Assembly (NCBI RefSeq): GCF_026626335.1
Contig: NZ_JAPNTZ010000011.1
Span: forward strand, 186,001 to 250,000
DNA length: 64,000 nt
From: Paractinoplanes pyxinae
GTDB lineage: Bacteria > Actinomycetota > Actinomycetes > Mycobacteriales > Micromonosporaceae
Direction: 5' to 3'
Shown here: piece by piece, positions 44,689-52,714 of the stretch
How positions within the stretch are numbered: the stretch's first letter is position 1
Layout of the letters: the number at the start of each line of letters is the position of its first letter
Program-made: the position numbers and the translations under genes
The notes under the pieces: generated by a model
Databases searched by the model: none
Seen by the model: only the letters and a program-made list of their open reading frames with translations
What the model was told of the DNA's origin: nothing

Positions 44689-45357
44689 GTGACACCTTCG
44701 CCGATCATCGCCCCCAGCATCCTGGCCGCCGATTTCGCCCGCCTCGCCGAGTCGGTGCACGCGATCGAGGGCGCCGCCGACTGGGTGCACGTCGACGTCA
44801 TGGACAACCACTTCGTACCCAATCTGACCATCGGCCTGCCGGTGGTGCAGAGCCTGCGCAAGGCGACGAGCATCCCGTTCGACGTCCATCTGATGATCAC
44901 CGACCCCGAGCGCTGGGCGCCCGGCTACGCCGAGGCCGGCGCGTACAACGTCACGTTCCACGCCGAAGCCACCGCCGACCCGGTCGCGCTGGCCAAGAAT
45001 CTGCGGGCCGCCGGGTCCAAGGCCGGCCTGGCCATCGACCGGGACACGGACGTCGAGCCCTACCTCGACCTCTTGCCTCATGTGGACACTTTGCTCATCA
45101 TGACCATCAAGGCCGGTTTCGGCGGGCAGAAGTTCCTGCCCGAGATGCTCGACAAGGTGCGCGAGGTGCGCCGCCGCATCGATGCTGACAGTCTCGAGGT
45201 GCGCCTCGAGGTCGACGGCGGCATCGCGGCCGACACGATCGAGCAGGCGTCCGAGGCCGGCGCCGACGCTTTCGTGGCGGGCACGGCGGTCTACGGCGCG
45301 CACGACCCGGCCCGGGCCATCGCCGAGCTGCGGGCTCTCGTGGAAGGAGCGGGATGA
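44689..45357 (+). CDS. rpe: Ribulose-phosphate 3-epimerase
   Basis: A 222-residue TIM-barrel enzyme of the pentose phosphate pathway. It has IAPSILAADFARL, the metal-site WVHVDVMDNHFVPN, FDVHLMI, GFGGQKF and VDGGI. Its product ribulose 5-phosphate is also a substrate of RibBA encoded downstream. The stop overlaps the next gene (ATGA). Confidence 0.96.
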   Translation: MTPSPIIAPSILAADFARLAESVHAIEGAADWVHVDVMDNHFVPNLTIGLPVVQSLRKATSIPFDVHLMITDPERWAPGYAEAGAYNVTFHAEATADPVALAKNLRAAGSKAGLAIDRDTDVEPYLDLLPHVDTLLIMTIKAGFGGQKFLPEMLDKVREVRRRIDADSLEVRLEVDGGIAADTIEQASEAGADAFVAGTAVYGAHDPARAIAELRALVEGAG

Positions 45358-46361
45358 GCACAGGGGTCGCTGATCCCCAGCACGATGACCTCGGTCCCGA
45401 GCCCGAGGACCGGCCCGATCTGATCCTGGTCGTCGACGACGATCAGGACATCGCCAGCTTCGTCGAGTTCAACCTGAAGATGCACGGCTACGAGGTGATC
45501 CGCGCCCGCGACGGCGAGGACGCCCTCGAGCTGATGGAGACCCAGCGCCCCGACCTGGCCGTGGTCGACTGGATGATGCCGCGCATGGACGGGGTCGAGC
45601 TGACCCGCCGGCTGCGCGCCGAGCCGCTCACGTCGGCCCTTCCGGTGATCATGCTGACCGCCAAGAGCATGACCGTCGACAAGGTGGTGGGCCTGACCGC
45701 CGGCGTCGACGACTACCTGGTCAAGCCGTTCGACACGGCCGAGCTGATCGCCCGCGTCTCGTCCACCCTGCGCCGCAACAAAGAGTTCCGCGAGACCTCG
45801 CCGCTGACCGGCCTGCCCGGCAACGCGCGGGTGCGGCGCGAGATCGCCGACCGCATGAAGGCGGGCGGCGAGTACTCGGTGGGCTACATCGACATCGACC
45901 GGTTCAAGAGCGTCAACGACGTGTACGGCTTCGACCGCGGCGACGAGTTCATCGGGGCGCTGGCTCGCAGCCTGCACCGTGCGGTCGCCTCGGTCGGCCG
46001 GCCCCCGATCTTCCTGGGCCACATCGGCGGCGACGACTTCGTTTTCATCTGTACGCCGGACCAGGTGCTCCCGTTGACCAAGCGCACGGTCACCGACTTC
46101 GAGCAGGCGGCCGATCAGCTCTACGACGAGCTCGACGCCAAGCGGGGCTACATCGAGGTGCCCGACCGCCGCGGCAACAAGAACCGCGCCGCCCTGGTCA
46201 CCCTTTCGATCGGGGTGGCCCAGGCCACTGTCGAGGGGCGCCGGTTCACCGACCCTCGCGTGGTCATCGGCGTCGCGTCCGAGATGAAGAAGGTCGCCAA
46301 GTCCCAGCCCGGCTCGTACGTGGCGATCGACCGCCGCCGGGCCGACGGCGCCGAAGCCTGA
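45354..46361 (+). CDS. Response regulator with GGDEF-family output domain (GGDDF variant)
   Basis: A 335-residue two-domain signalling protein. The receiver domain has the acidic triad VVDDD, phospho-acceptor Asp72 in VVDWMMP, and Lys124 in YLVKPFD. The output domain has DIDRFKSVNDVYGFDRGDEFI and the active-site loop HIGGDDF, with Asp where Glu is usual. The loop may still allow c-di-GMP synthesis or may be degenerate. No cognate kinase is nearby. BldD, a c-di-GMP receptor, is encoded 26 kb away. The start overlaps rpe (ATGA). Confidence 0.88.
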   Translation: MSTGVADPQHDDLGPEPEDRPDLILVVDDDQDIASFVEFNLKMHGYEVIRARDGEDALELMETQRPDLAVVDWMMPRMDGVELTRRLRAEPLTSALPVIMLTAKSMTVDKVVGLTAGVDDYLVKPFDTAELIARVSSTLRRNKEFRETSPLTGLPGNARVRREIADRMKAGGEYSVGYIDIDRFKSVNDVYGFDRGDEFIGALARSLHRAVASVGRPPIFLGHIGGDDFVFICTPDQVLPLTKRTVTDFEQAADQLYDELDAKRGYIEVPDRRGNKNRAALVTLSIGVAQATVEGRRFTDPRVVIGVASEMKKVAKSQPGSYVAIDRRRADGAEA

Positions 46362-46428
46362 GGTCAGCCGGTCGCCCGGGTTGTGCGTTCAAGTTAAGCG
46401 GTTGTGACATGACTCGCCCCGGGGGTGG

Positions 46429-46434
46429 CAAAAT
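46429..46434 (+). promoter_or_regulatory. Candidate -10 box of the rib operon
   Basis: CAAAAT lies about 45 bp before the riboswitch core. The -35 is unclear; TTGTGA at 46402 would be spaced too far. Confidence 0.35.
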
Positions 46435-46469
46435 CCGCCGGGCGTGCAAAACTCGGGGGTGACCCACCA

Positions 46470-46641
46470 CGCGCTGGCGGGACTCGGTGAAATTCCGAAC
46501 CGGCGGTGATCCAGTCTGCTGACTGGTAAGCCCGCGACCCGGACGTCGTTGCTTACGGCGGACGGTGGACCTGGTGAGACTCCAGGGCCGACGGTTGATC
46601 AGGCACCGCCTGGTCAGACAGTCCGGATGGGAGACAGCGCG
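46470..46641 (+). ncRNA. FMN riboswitch (RFN element)
   Basis: The conserved blocks appear in order: GGGACTCGGTGAAATTCC, GAACCGGCGGTGA, AAGCCCGCGACC, GGTGAGACTCCAGGGCCGACGG, and AGTCCGGATGGGAGA at the 3' end. The variable arm CAGTCTGCTGACTGG is intact. A compact hairpin (CGAGGGCT/AGCCCTCG, 46654-46673) follows but lacks a T-run, so control of translation initiation at ribD is more likely than termination. High FMN should switch the rib operon off. Confidence 0.95.
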
Positions 46642-46770
46642 TCGGCATCGGAACGAGGGCTGCCCAGCCCTCGGCCGGGGTGCGCGCAGCGTACCCTCGT
46701 GCCCGATTTCGGCGATCTCTGACTCTTCCCCTCCTCGCGCGTGACAGCACCGCGCGAGAGGAAGACACCG

Positions 46771-47832
46771 ATGGTGACCGAGGACGAGGCGATGCGGCGC
46801 GCGATCGCGCTGGCCGCCCGCGGACTCGGCACGACCAGCCCCAACCCGGTGGTCGGCTGCATCCTGCTCGACTCCGGCGGCGAGGTCGTCGGTGAGGGCT
46901 TCCACGCGTACGCCGGTGGCCCGCACGCCGAGATCGTCGCACTGGCCCAGGCCGGTGAGCGCGCCCGCGGCGGCACCGCCGTGGTCACTCTGGAACCCTG
47001 CAACCACACCGGCCGCACCGGCCCCTGCAGCCAGGCTCTGATCAACGCGGGCGTCGAGCGGGTGGTGATCGCGGTCGACGACCCGACTCCCGTCGCGGCC
47101 GGCGGCTCGGTCACCCTGCGCGCGGCCGGCGTGCAGGTCGAGACGGGCGTGCGCCGCCTCGAGGCCGCCGAGGGCAACGTCGCCTGGCTGACCGCCGTGC
47201 GCCGCGGCCGCCCGTACGTGACCTGGAAGTTCGCCGCCACGCTGGACGGCCGCTCGGCCGCCGCCGACGGCACCAGCCAGTGGATCACCTCGGCGCCCGC
47301 CCGCTCGGACGTGCACGTGCTGCGCAGCACGGTCGATGCGATCGTGGCCGGCGTGGGCACCGTCATCGCCGACGACCCCCAGCTCACCGTCCGCGACCTG
47401 CGCGACGGCAGTCTCGCCATCAAGCAGCCGCTCCGCGTCGTCGTGGACTCCGACGGGCGTACGCCGGAAAAGGCCCGCGTCCGCGACGCCGCCGCACCTA
47501 CCTGGATCGCCACCAGCGCCGAGATCGGCGCCGGCCCAGACGGCCGGGTCGACCTGAACGCGCTGCTCACGGCCCTGTTCGGGCGCGGCATCCGTTCGGT
47601 TCTGCTCGAGGGCGGCCCCACCCTGGCCGGCGCGTTCCTCGAGGCCGGCCTGGTCGACCAGGTCATCGGCTACGTGGCGCCGAAGCTGCTCGGCGCGGGC
47701 CAGCCGGCGCTGGTCGAGGCCGGAATCGGCACGATCGCCGACGCGTTGGAACTCGACCTCAAGGACATCACGCAGATCGGACCCGACCTGCGCTTCACTG
47801 CATCGCTCAAGAACCCCAAAGAGGAGAGCTGA
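46771..47832 (+). CDS. ribD: Bifunctional riboflavin biosynthesis deaminase/reductase RibD
   Basis: A 353-residue enzyme for the second and third steps of the riboflavin pathway. The N-terminal zinc deaminase has PNPVVGC, HAE and PCNHTGRTGPC; the C-terminal DHFR-like reductase has KFAATLDGRSAA, WITS, GVGTVIADDP and VLLEGGPTLAGAFL. I start at ATG 46771, six bases after GAGAGGAAG; an in-frame GTG at 46741 has no such site. The stop overlaps ribE (TGATG). Confidence 0.96.
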   Translation: MVTEDEAMRRAIALAARGLGTTSPNPVVGCILLDSGGEVVGEGFHAYAGGPHAEIVALAQAGERARGGTAVVTLEPCNHTGRTGPCSQALINAGVERVVIAVDDPTPVAAGGSVTLRAAGVQVETGVRRLEAAEGNVAWLTAVRRGRPYVTWKFAATLDGRSAAADGTSQWITSAPARSDVHVLRSTVDAIVAGVGTVIADDPQLTVRDLRDGSLAIKQPLRVVVDSDGRTPEKARVRDAAAPTWIATSAEIGAGPDGRVDLNALLTALFGRGIRSVLLEGGPTLAGAFLEAGLVDQVIGYVAPKLLGAGQPALVEAGIGTIADALELDLKDITQIGPDLRFTASLKNPKEES

Positions 47833-48431
47833 TGTTCACCGGCATCGTCGAAGAACTCGGCCAGGTGGAAGCCCTGACCGACGACGGCAGCGACTCCGCG
47901 GTCCTGAAGATCAGGGGACCCCTGGTCACGTCGGACGCGCGGCACGGCGACTCGATCTCGGTCAACGGCGTCTGTCTCACCGTGATCGACAACGTCGACG
48001 GCGTCTTCACGGCCGACGTGATGGGCGAGACGCTGCGCCGCTCCTCGCTGGGCGCGCTCGAGGTGGGCAGCCAGGTCAACCTGGAGCGGGCGGCCGCGCT
48101 GGGCAGCCGCCTCGGCGGTCACCTGGTGCAGGGCCACGTCGACGGCGTGGCGCGGATCGTCGCCCGCGAGCCCGCCGCCGACTGGGAGGTCGTGCGCTTC
48201 TCGCTCCCGGCCGAGCTGGCCAAGTACGTGGTCGAGAAGGGCTCGATCACCGTCGACGGGGTCTCGCTGACCGTCATGGCCGTCGACGACGAGACGTTCA
48301 GCGTCGGGATGATCCCGACGACGTCGAAGCTGACCGTGCTGGGGGCCAAGAACGTGGGCGACCCGGTGAACCTCGAAGTCGATGTGATCGCCAAGTACGT
48401 CGAGAAGATGCTGGGAGACCGTCATGTCTGA
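47832..48431 (+). CDS. ribE: Riboflavin synthase alpha chain
   Basis: A 199-residue protein with two homologous lumazine-binding barrels. MFTGIVEELG, SISVNGVCLTV and GGHLVQGHVDGV mark the first; SITVDGVSLTV marks the second. It dismutates two lumazines to riboflavin. The stop overlaps the ribBA start by eight bases. Confidence 0.96.
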   Translation: MFTGIVEELGQVEALTDDGSDSAVLKIRGPLVTSDARHGDSISVNGVCLTVIDNVDGVFTADVMGETLRRSSLGALEVGSQVNLERAAALGSRLGGHLVQGHVDGVARIVAREPAADWEVVRFSLPAELAKYVVEKGSITVDGVSLTVMAVDDETFSVGMIPTTSKLTVLGAKNVGDPVNLEVDVIAKYVEKMLGDRHV

Positions 48432-49635
48432 GTTCGCCGAGGTCGAGCGCGCGATCGCCGACATCGCCGCCGGCAAGGCCGTGATCGTGGTCGACAACGA
48501 GGACCGCGAGAACGAGGGCGACCTGATCTTCGCGGCCGAGAAGGCCACCCCCGAGCTGGTCGCCTTCATGGTCCGCTACACCTCGGGCTACATCTGCGTG
48601 CCGATCACCGAGGACGAGGCCGACCGCCTCGACCTGCCGCCCATGTTCCACACCAACCAGGACGCGCGGGGCACGGCGTACGCGGTGACGGTCGACGCCC
48701 GCGAAGGCGTGGCCACGGGCATCTCGGCCGCCGACCGGGCCCGGACGATCCGCCTGCTGTCCTCGCCCGAGACGCAGCCGACCGACCTCTCCCGTCCCGG
48801 CCACGTCGTGCCGCTGCGGGCCAAGGCGGGCGGCGTGCTGCGCCGTCCCGGCCACACCGAGGCCGCCATCGACCTGTCCGTGCTGGCCGGGCTGCGGCCC
48901 GCCGGCGTGCTGTGCGAGATGGTGAACGACGACGGCACCATGCAGCGCCGCCCCGACCTCGAGAAGTTCGCCGCCGAGCACGACCTCGCGCTGATCAGCA
49001 TCACCGACCTGATCGCGTACCGCCGGCACCGCGAGACCCAGATCGAGCGAGTCGTCGAGACCCGGCTGCCGACCGAGCATGGCGTGTTCACGGCGGTCGG
49101 CTACCGGGCCCTGACCGACGACGGCGAGCACGTCGCGCTGGTCCACGGCGACCTCGGCGACGGCGAGGACGTGCTGGTCCGGGTCCACTCGGAGTGCCTG
49201 ACCGGGGACGTCTTCGGCTCCCAGCGCTGCGACTGCGGCCCCCAGCTCGACGCCGCCCTGCAGCGGGTGGCCGAGGCGGGCCGGGGCGTCGTGCTCTACA
49301 TGCGCGGGCACGAGGGCCGGGGCATCGGCCTGCTGCACAAGCTGCAGGCGTACCAGCTGCAAGACAAGGGCTTCGACACGGTCGACGCGAACCTCGAGCT
49401 GGGTCTGCCGGCCGACGCCCGCGACTACGGCATCGGCGCCCAGATCCTGTACGAGCTGGGCGTGCGCTCGATGCGGCTGCTCACCAACAACCCGGCCAAG
49501 CGGGCCGGGCTGGAGGGCTACGGGCTGACGGTCCTCGGCCGCGAGGCGCTGCCGGTGCGGCTGCACCCCGAGAACGTGCACTACCTGCGGACCAAGCGCG
49601 ACCGCATGGGCCACCTGTTCGAGGCGTTGGGCTGA
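48424..49635 (+). CDS. ribBA: Bifunctional DHBP synthase / GTP cyclohydrolase II
   Basis: A 403-residue fusion supplying both precursors of riboflavin. The N-terminal DHBP synthase (to about residue 200) has VVDNEDRENEGDLI, RPGHTEAAIDL and CEMVNDDGTM. The C-terminal cyclohydrolase has the zinc Cys set in ECLTGDVFGSQRCDCG and MRGHEGRGIGLLHKL. Both active sites look complete. ribH follows after 48 bp. Confidence 0.97.
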   Translation: MSEFAEVERAIADIAAGKAVIVVDNEDRENEGDLIFAAEKATPELVAFMVRYTSGYICVPITEDEADRLDLPPMFHTNQDARGTAYAVTVDAREGVATGISAADRARTIRLLSSPETQPTDLSRPGHVVPLRAKAGGVLRRPGHTEAAIDLSVLAGLRPAGVLCEMVNDDGTMQRRPDLEKFAAEHDLALISITDLIAYRRHRETQIERVVETRLPTEHGVFTAVGYRALTDDGEHVALVHGDLGDGEDVLVRVHSECLTGDVFGSQRCDCGPQLDAALQRVAEAGRGVVLYMRGHEGRGIGLLHKLQAYQLQDKGFDTVDANLELGLPADARDYGIGAQILYELGVRSMRLLTNNPAKRAGLEGYGLTVLGREALPVRLHPENVHYLRTKRDRMGHLFEALG

Positions 49636-49683
49636 CGTTCCCGCCTGTCGCGGGTGACGATGGAAGTTCTGTGAGGGGGCGAT

Positions 49684-50160
49684 ATGGCCGGTTTCGGTGA
49701 TCCCAAGATGGAGACGGTCGACGCGGCGGGGCTGCGGCTCGGCATCGTCGGCGCGCGGTGGCACGCCGACCTGATCGACCACATGATCGAGCGGGCCCGG
49801 GCGGCCGCCGAGGAGTGCGGCGTCACCGACGTCGTGGTGGTCCGGGTGGCGGGCTCGGTCGAGCTGCCGGTCGTGGCGCAGGCCCTGGCCCGTACGTGTG
49901 ACGCCGTGGTCGCCCTGGGCGTGGTGATCAAGGGCGAGACCGACCACTACGCGTACGTCAACGACTCGGTCACATCCGGGCTGACCAGGGTCGCGCTCGA
50001 CGAGCGGACCCCGGTCGGCCACGGCGTGCTGACCGTCCACAGCCTGGGTCAGGCCCGCGACCGGGCCGGCCTGGAGGACTCGGTGGAGGACAAGGGCTGG
50101 CAGTCGACGGTGGCGGTGCTCGACGCCGCCCTCGTCCTCCGTGAGCTGGCCAAGAACTAG
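49684..50160 (+). CDS. ribH: 6,7-dimethyl-8-ribityllumazine synthase
   Basis: A 158-residue subunit of the lumazine synthase capsid. It has GIVGARWHADLIDHM, VRVAGSVELPVVAQ, the catalytic His in GETDHYAYV and GQARDRAG with the phosphate Arg. The loop after the catalytic strand reads GVLTVHSLGQA where GVLTTNTEEQA is commoner. Its TAG shares CTAG with the stop of the convergent secreted-protein gene. Confidence 0.94.
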   Translation: MAGFGDPKMETVDAAGLRLGIVGARWHADLIDHMIERARAAAEECGVTDVVVVRVAGSVELPVVAQALARTCDAVVALGVVIKGETDHYAYVNDSVTSGLTRVALDERTPVGHGVLTVHSLGQARDRAGLEDSVEDKGWQSTVAVLDAALVLRELAKN

Positions 50161-50546
50161 TTCTGCAGCCGGACGTTCTGGCTGATGGGGGCGGCCCCGG
50201 TCACCAGCATGGTGAGCCGGGCCCGGCCCCGCTCGAACGGCGCCCCGAGCACGCTCGCGGTGACCCGCGAGATGTTCAGGATGCCGCCGTTGCGGCACGA
50301 GAAGTCCTCGGTCGTGGTGCCGCTGGCGATCAGGCCGTCGTCGCGGGTCTGGGTGATCGCGACGGTAACCGCGCCGTCGACGTCGGCCGGGCAGGTGATG
50401 CCGAAGTTGACGTCGACCGCGGCCCCGCGGGCCACGAGCGTCGTCCAGAACACCTCGATCTCGGTGGTGGCGGCGGCGCGGGCGGCCGTGGGGCCGAGCG
50501 CAAGGAGCAGGACGGCGGACAGGGCGGTAACCATGATTTTGCGCAT
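50157..50546 (-). CDS. Small secreted protein, unknown function (second of a pair)
   Basis: A 129-residue product with a cleavable-looking signal peptide (MRKIMVTALSAVLLLALGPTAARA, cut near Ala-Ala). The mature part, about 105 residues, is beta-rich with two cysteines (ITCPAD and FSCRNGG). It resembles its upstream neighbour in plan: an N-terminal strand, a CP motif, a VTVAxTxxDxxIAxGT stretch and a second Cys. Its ATG overlaps the upstream stop (TGATG), so the two are co-translated. Confidence 0.7.
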   Translation of the reverse strand: MRKIMVTALSAVLLLALGPTAARAAATTEIEVFWTTLVARGAAVDVNFGITCPADVDGAVTVAITQTRDDGLIASGTTTEDFSCRNGGILNISRVTASVLGAPFERGRARLTMLVTGAAPISQNVRLQN

Positions 50547-50962
50547 CAGCTGATCCGAATCGTCTCGTCGAACGAAATCACGTCGCAGCCGGCGTCGTCG
50601 CACACCGTGCGAACGGTGGTGGCCGTGGCCTCGCCGACGATGAAGGTCGCCCCGATCGGGTTGCGCTCGACGCGCAGCTCGATCGGCTGGGCGGCGCCGG
50701 TGCAGTCCGCCTTCTTCTGACGGGTGCCCTGGGCGATGCGGTTGTCGTTGGCAGCGGTGACGGTGACCAGAACCTTGATGGTGGCGCCGGTCGGGCAGAT
50801 GGCGCTCAGCGTCACCACCACCCGCTCGCCCTGGGCGGCGCGGTCGGCGGTGACGACCCGGGTGGTGGACGGCCCGGTGTCGGCCTGCGCGCCCGCGGCG
50901 AGCAGGACCGAACCGGTGATGAGGGCGGTCAGGACGGCGAGAAATGCGATCAAACGGCGCAT
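50546..50962 (-). CDS. Small secreted protein, unknown function (first of a pair)
   Basis: A 138-residue product with a signal peptide (MRRLIAFLAVLTALITGSVLLAAGAQA). The mature part has ICPTGATIKVLVTVTAANDNRIAQGT, which parallels ITCPADVDGAVTVAITQTRDDGLIASGT in the next gene, and four cysteines. An AGAGGA ribosome binding site precedes the ATG. I recognise no family; a tandem duplication followed by divergence is the likely origin. Confidence 0.7.
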   Translation of the reverse strand: MRRLIAFLAVLTALITGSVLLAAGAQADTGPSTTRVVTADRAAQGERVVVTLSAICPTGATIKVLVTVTAANDNRIAQGTRQKKADCTGAAQPIELRVERNPIGATFIVGEATATTVRTVCDDAGCDVISFDETIRIS

Positions 50963-51027
50963 TACGGTCCTCTCAGCAGAGCAAGAGGGCCGCCTCCCCG
51001 TTTCGGCGGTTCACCCCCGTGCCCGCG

Positions 51028-51053
51028 GTTGCACAATGTCATGCCTGTGCAAC
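51028..51053. promoter_or_regulatory. Palindromic operator-like site before the secreted pair
   Basis: GTTGCACA and TGTGCAAC are perfect inverted repeats separated by ten bases. The site lies 66-91 bp upstream of the 50962 start and 29 bp past the anti-sigma-like gene's stop. No T-run follows on either strand. Confidence 0.45.
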
Positions 51054-51081
51054 GCCGCGCCACATCTTTTGATCTCGATGC

Positions 51082-52110
51082 CTAGGCGCAGCCGATGGCG
51101 TCCTTGTAGCCGGCCGGCGGCCCGCTCGCGGCGGTCTGGCTGGTGACCTCCCAGAAGACCGACGACCAGCCGCCCTCATCGGCGATCTGCCGGAGCGCCT
51201 TCCAATTGCTGCTGCCGCGCAGCGCGGTGGCCGCCTTCTGCTTTGCGGCCTGGTCGCCCGCCTTGTCGGCCCGGATCCACTCGGCGATCCAGGCGCAGCC
51301 GACCCGGCCGGTCACCCCGGCCACGAACTGGTAGTGGTCGTTGGTGCCGAGGTCGCTCAGCGCGGTGATCTCAAAGCCGGGCGGCATGGGGACACCGGCC
51401 AGCACCTTGGCCGCCTCCTTCGCCGCCTTTTCCGGAGTGACGATCTCCGGCGGCAGCGCCTCGAGCCAGGTCTCGACGCCGACGCGGTGGATGAGGGCGC
51501 TGACCCGGTCGAACTCGGAGCGGGTCCAGCCGTCGCTCGCCGTGCCCAGTTCGACGAAGACCCCGTCGCGCGGCTGCAGCATGACGGCGAAGCGGGTGTC
51601 GCTGTACTTGAACAGGTCGCCCTTCCAGCCGTCGATCGTGACCGGGGCGGGCGAGCTGACGTCACGCCGATCGTCGTGGTAGCTGCCGTACTGGTCGCCG
51701 GGATACCAGTTCATCTCCAGGCTTAGCCCGGCCTTGGTGTAGACGATGGTGCCGGTCTGTTCGGCGAAGCCGTACGCGGTGGTCGCCTTCCAGCCCGGCT
51801 CGTCGACCAGCAGGCGCGGGCTCTCCTCGGCCATCCGCAGGGCCACGGTGGAGTACTTCGCGGGCGCCGACACGACCGGAACCGGTGAGGTCGCAGTCTT
51901 CTCTTCCGGGTGGTTGATCAGCGCGGTGGCGGCGAGACCGCCGGTGACAACAGCGGCGGCGGCCGCCGCGACGGCGATCCGGCGCGCGAGGGGACGCCGG
52001 GAAGGGACGGACATGATCTCCTCCAGGAGGATCTGCTCCGCCCCGTCGAGGTCGCGCGGCCGGTAGGGGTCGGCGTCGCGGACCGCGCGGTCGAGTCTGT
52101 CGTCGCTCAT
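51082..52110 (-). CDS. Membrane protein partner of the ECF sigma factor (anti-sigma-like)
   Basis: A 342-residue protein with a roughly 43-residue cytoplasmic N-terminus (MSDDRLDRAVRDADPYRPRD), one transmembrane helix at about 44-65, and a 275-residue extracytoplasmic domain with two Cys (GCAWIAEW, AIGCA). It overlaps the sigma gene by ATGA, which is the standard sigma/anti-sigma layout. The zinc anti-sigma HxxxCxxC motif is absent; the layout is closer to the CU044_5270-type proteins that follow such sigma genes. The sensory function is inferred. Confidence 0.7.
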   Translation of the reverse strand: MSDDRLDRAVRDADPYRPRDLDGAEQILLEEIMSVPSRRPLARRIAVAAAAAAVVTGGLAATALINHPEEKTATSPVPVVSAPAKYSTVALRMAEESPRLLVDEPGWKATTAYGFAEQTGTIVYTKAGLSLEMNWYPGDQYGSYHDDRRDVSSPAPVTIDGWKGDLFKYSDTRFAVMLQPRDGVFVELGTASDGWTRSEFDRVSALIHRVGVETWLEALPPEIVTPEKAAKEAAKVLAGVPMPPGFEITALSDLGTNDHYQFVAGVTGRVGCAWIAEWIRADKAGDQAAKQKAATALRGSSNWKALRQIADEGGWSSVFWEVTSQTAASGPPAGYKDAIGCA

Positions 52111-52667
52111 CGGCGCTCCTCGGGGGCGGGTAGGGCCAGGACGTCGAGTACATGTCCGGGCCGCTCGAAGTCGTGACCCAGCAGTTCGCGCAGCCGCGAC
52201 CGGGCCCGGGCGAGCCGGGTGCGCACCGCGGCCGCGTTGATGCCCAGCACCTCGGCCGCCTCGCGCGGTTCCAGCCCCTCCCACGCGGTCAGCCGCAGCA
52301 CCTCGCGATCGAGCTCGCCCAGCCGATCCAGCGCGGCCCGCACCGCCACGCGCTGCGCCACCTCGCCGGCCGGGTCGGTGACAACGGCGCCGGTCAGGCG
52401 TTCCCGCAGGCGCGCGCCCAGCCGCTCCCGGCGCCGCCCGCCGCGCTGCTGATTGGCCAGCACGCGACGGGCCACGCCGTACAGCCACAGGCGAGCCTCG
52501 TCGCCCTCGGGCATCTCGGCGCTTCGGCGCCACGCCACCAGGAACGTCTCGGCGACCACATCGGCCGCGTCCTCCGGGTGCTCGACCCGTCGCGACGCGT
52601 ACGCGAGCAGAGGTTCGAAGTTCCCGGCGTACGTACGTCGGAACCGCTCTTCGTCCTCGGAGATCAC
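52107..52667 (-). CDS. RNA polymerase ECF-type sigma factor
   Basis: A 186-residue sigma-70 family protein with only regions 2 and 4. Region 2 covers FEPLLAYASRRVEHPEDAADVVAETFLVAWRR; region 4 covers ALDRLGELDREVLRLTAWEGLEPREAAEVLGINAAAVRTRLARARSRL. A GTG at 52667 is the best start; upstream codons in the open frame give no family similarity. It is translationally coupled to its membrane partner. Confidence 0.88.
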   Translation of the reverse strand: MISEDEERFRRTYAGNFEPLLAYASRRVEHPEDAADVVAETFLVAWRRSAEMPEGDEARLWLYGVARRVLANQQRGGRRRERLGARLRERLTGAVVTDPAGEVAQRVAVRAALDRLGELDREVLRLTAWEGLEPREAAEVLGINAAAVRTRLARARSRLRELLGHDFERPGHVLDVLALPAPEERR

Positions 52668-52714
52668 AGAATTCCCATGTCCGGATGCCCGCTCATCGTG
52701 ACATGAGAATTTCT
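52668..52714. repeat. Long imperfect inverted repeat between the ABC operon and the sigma gene
   Basis: AGAATTCCCATGTC (52668-52681) pairs with GACATGAGAATTTCT (52700-52714) apart from one bulge and one G-T type mismatch. It fills the whole gap, ending at the ABC ATPase stop and starting at the sigma GTG. It could be a terminator for the ABC operon or an operator for the sigma gene. Confidence 0.6.

Noticed and set aside
46654..46673. Intrinsic terminator of the FMN riboswitch
   Set aside because: The hairpin is strong but no T-tract follows, so I mention it only within the riboswitch entry.
48298..50298. 666-codon minus-strand frame opposite ribBA and ribH
   Set aside because: Antisense shadow; both rib genes are unambiguous.
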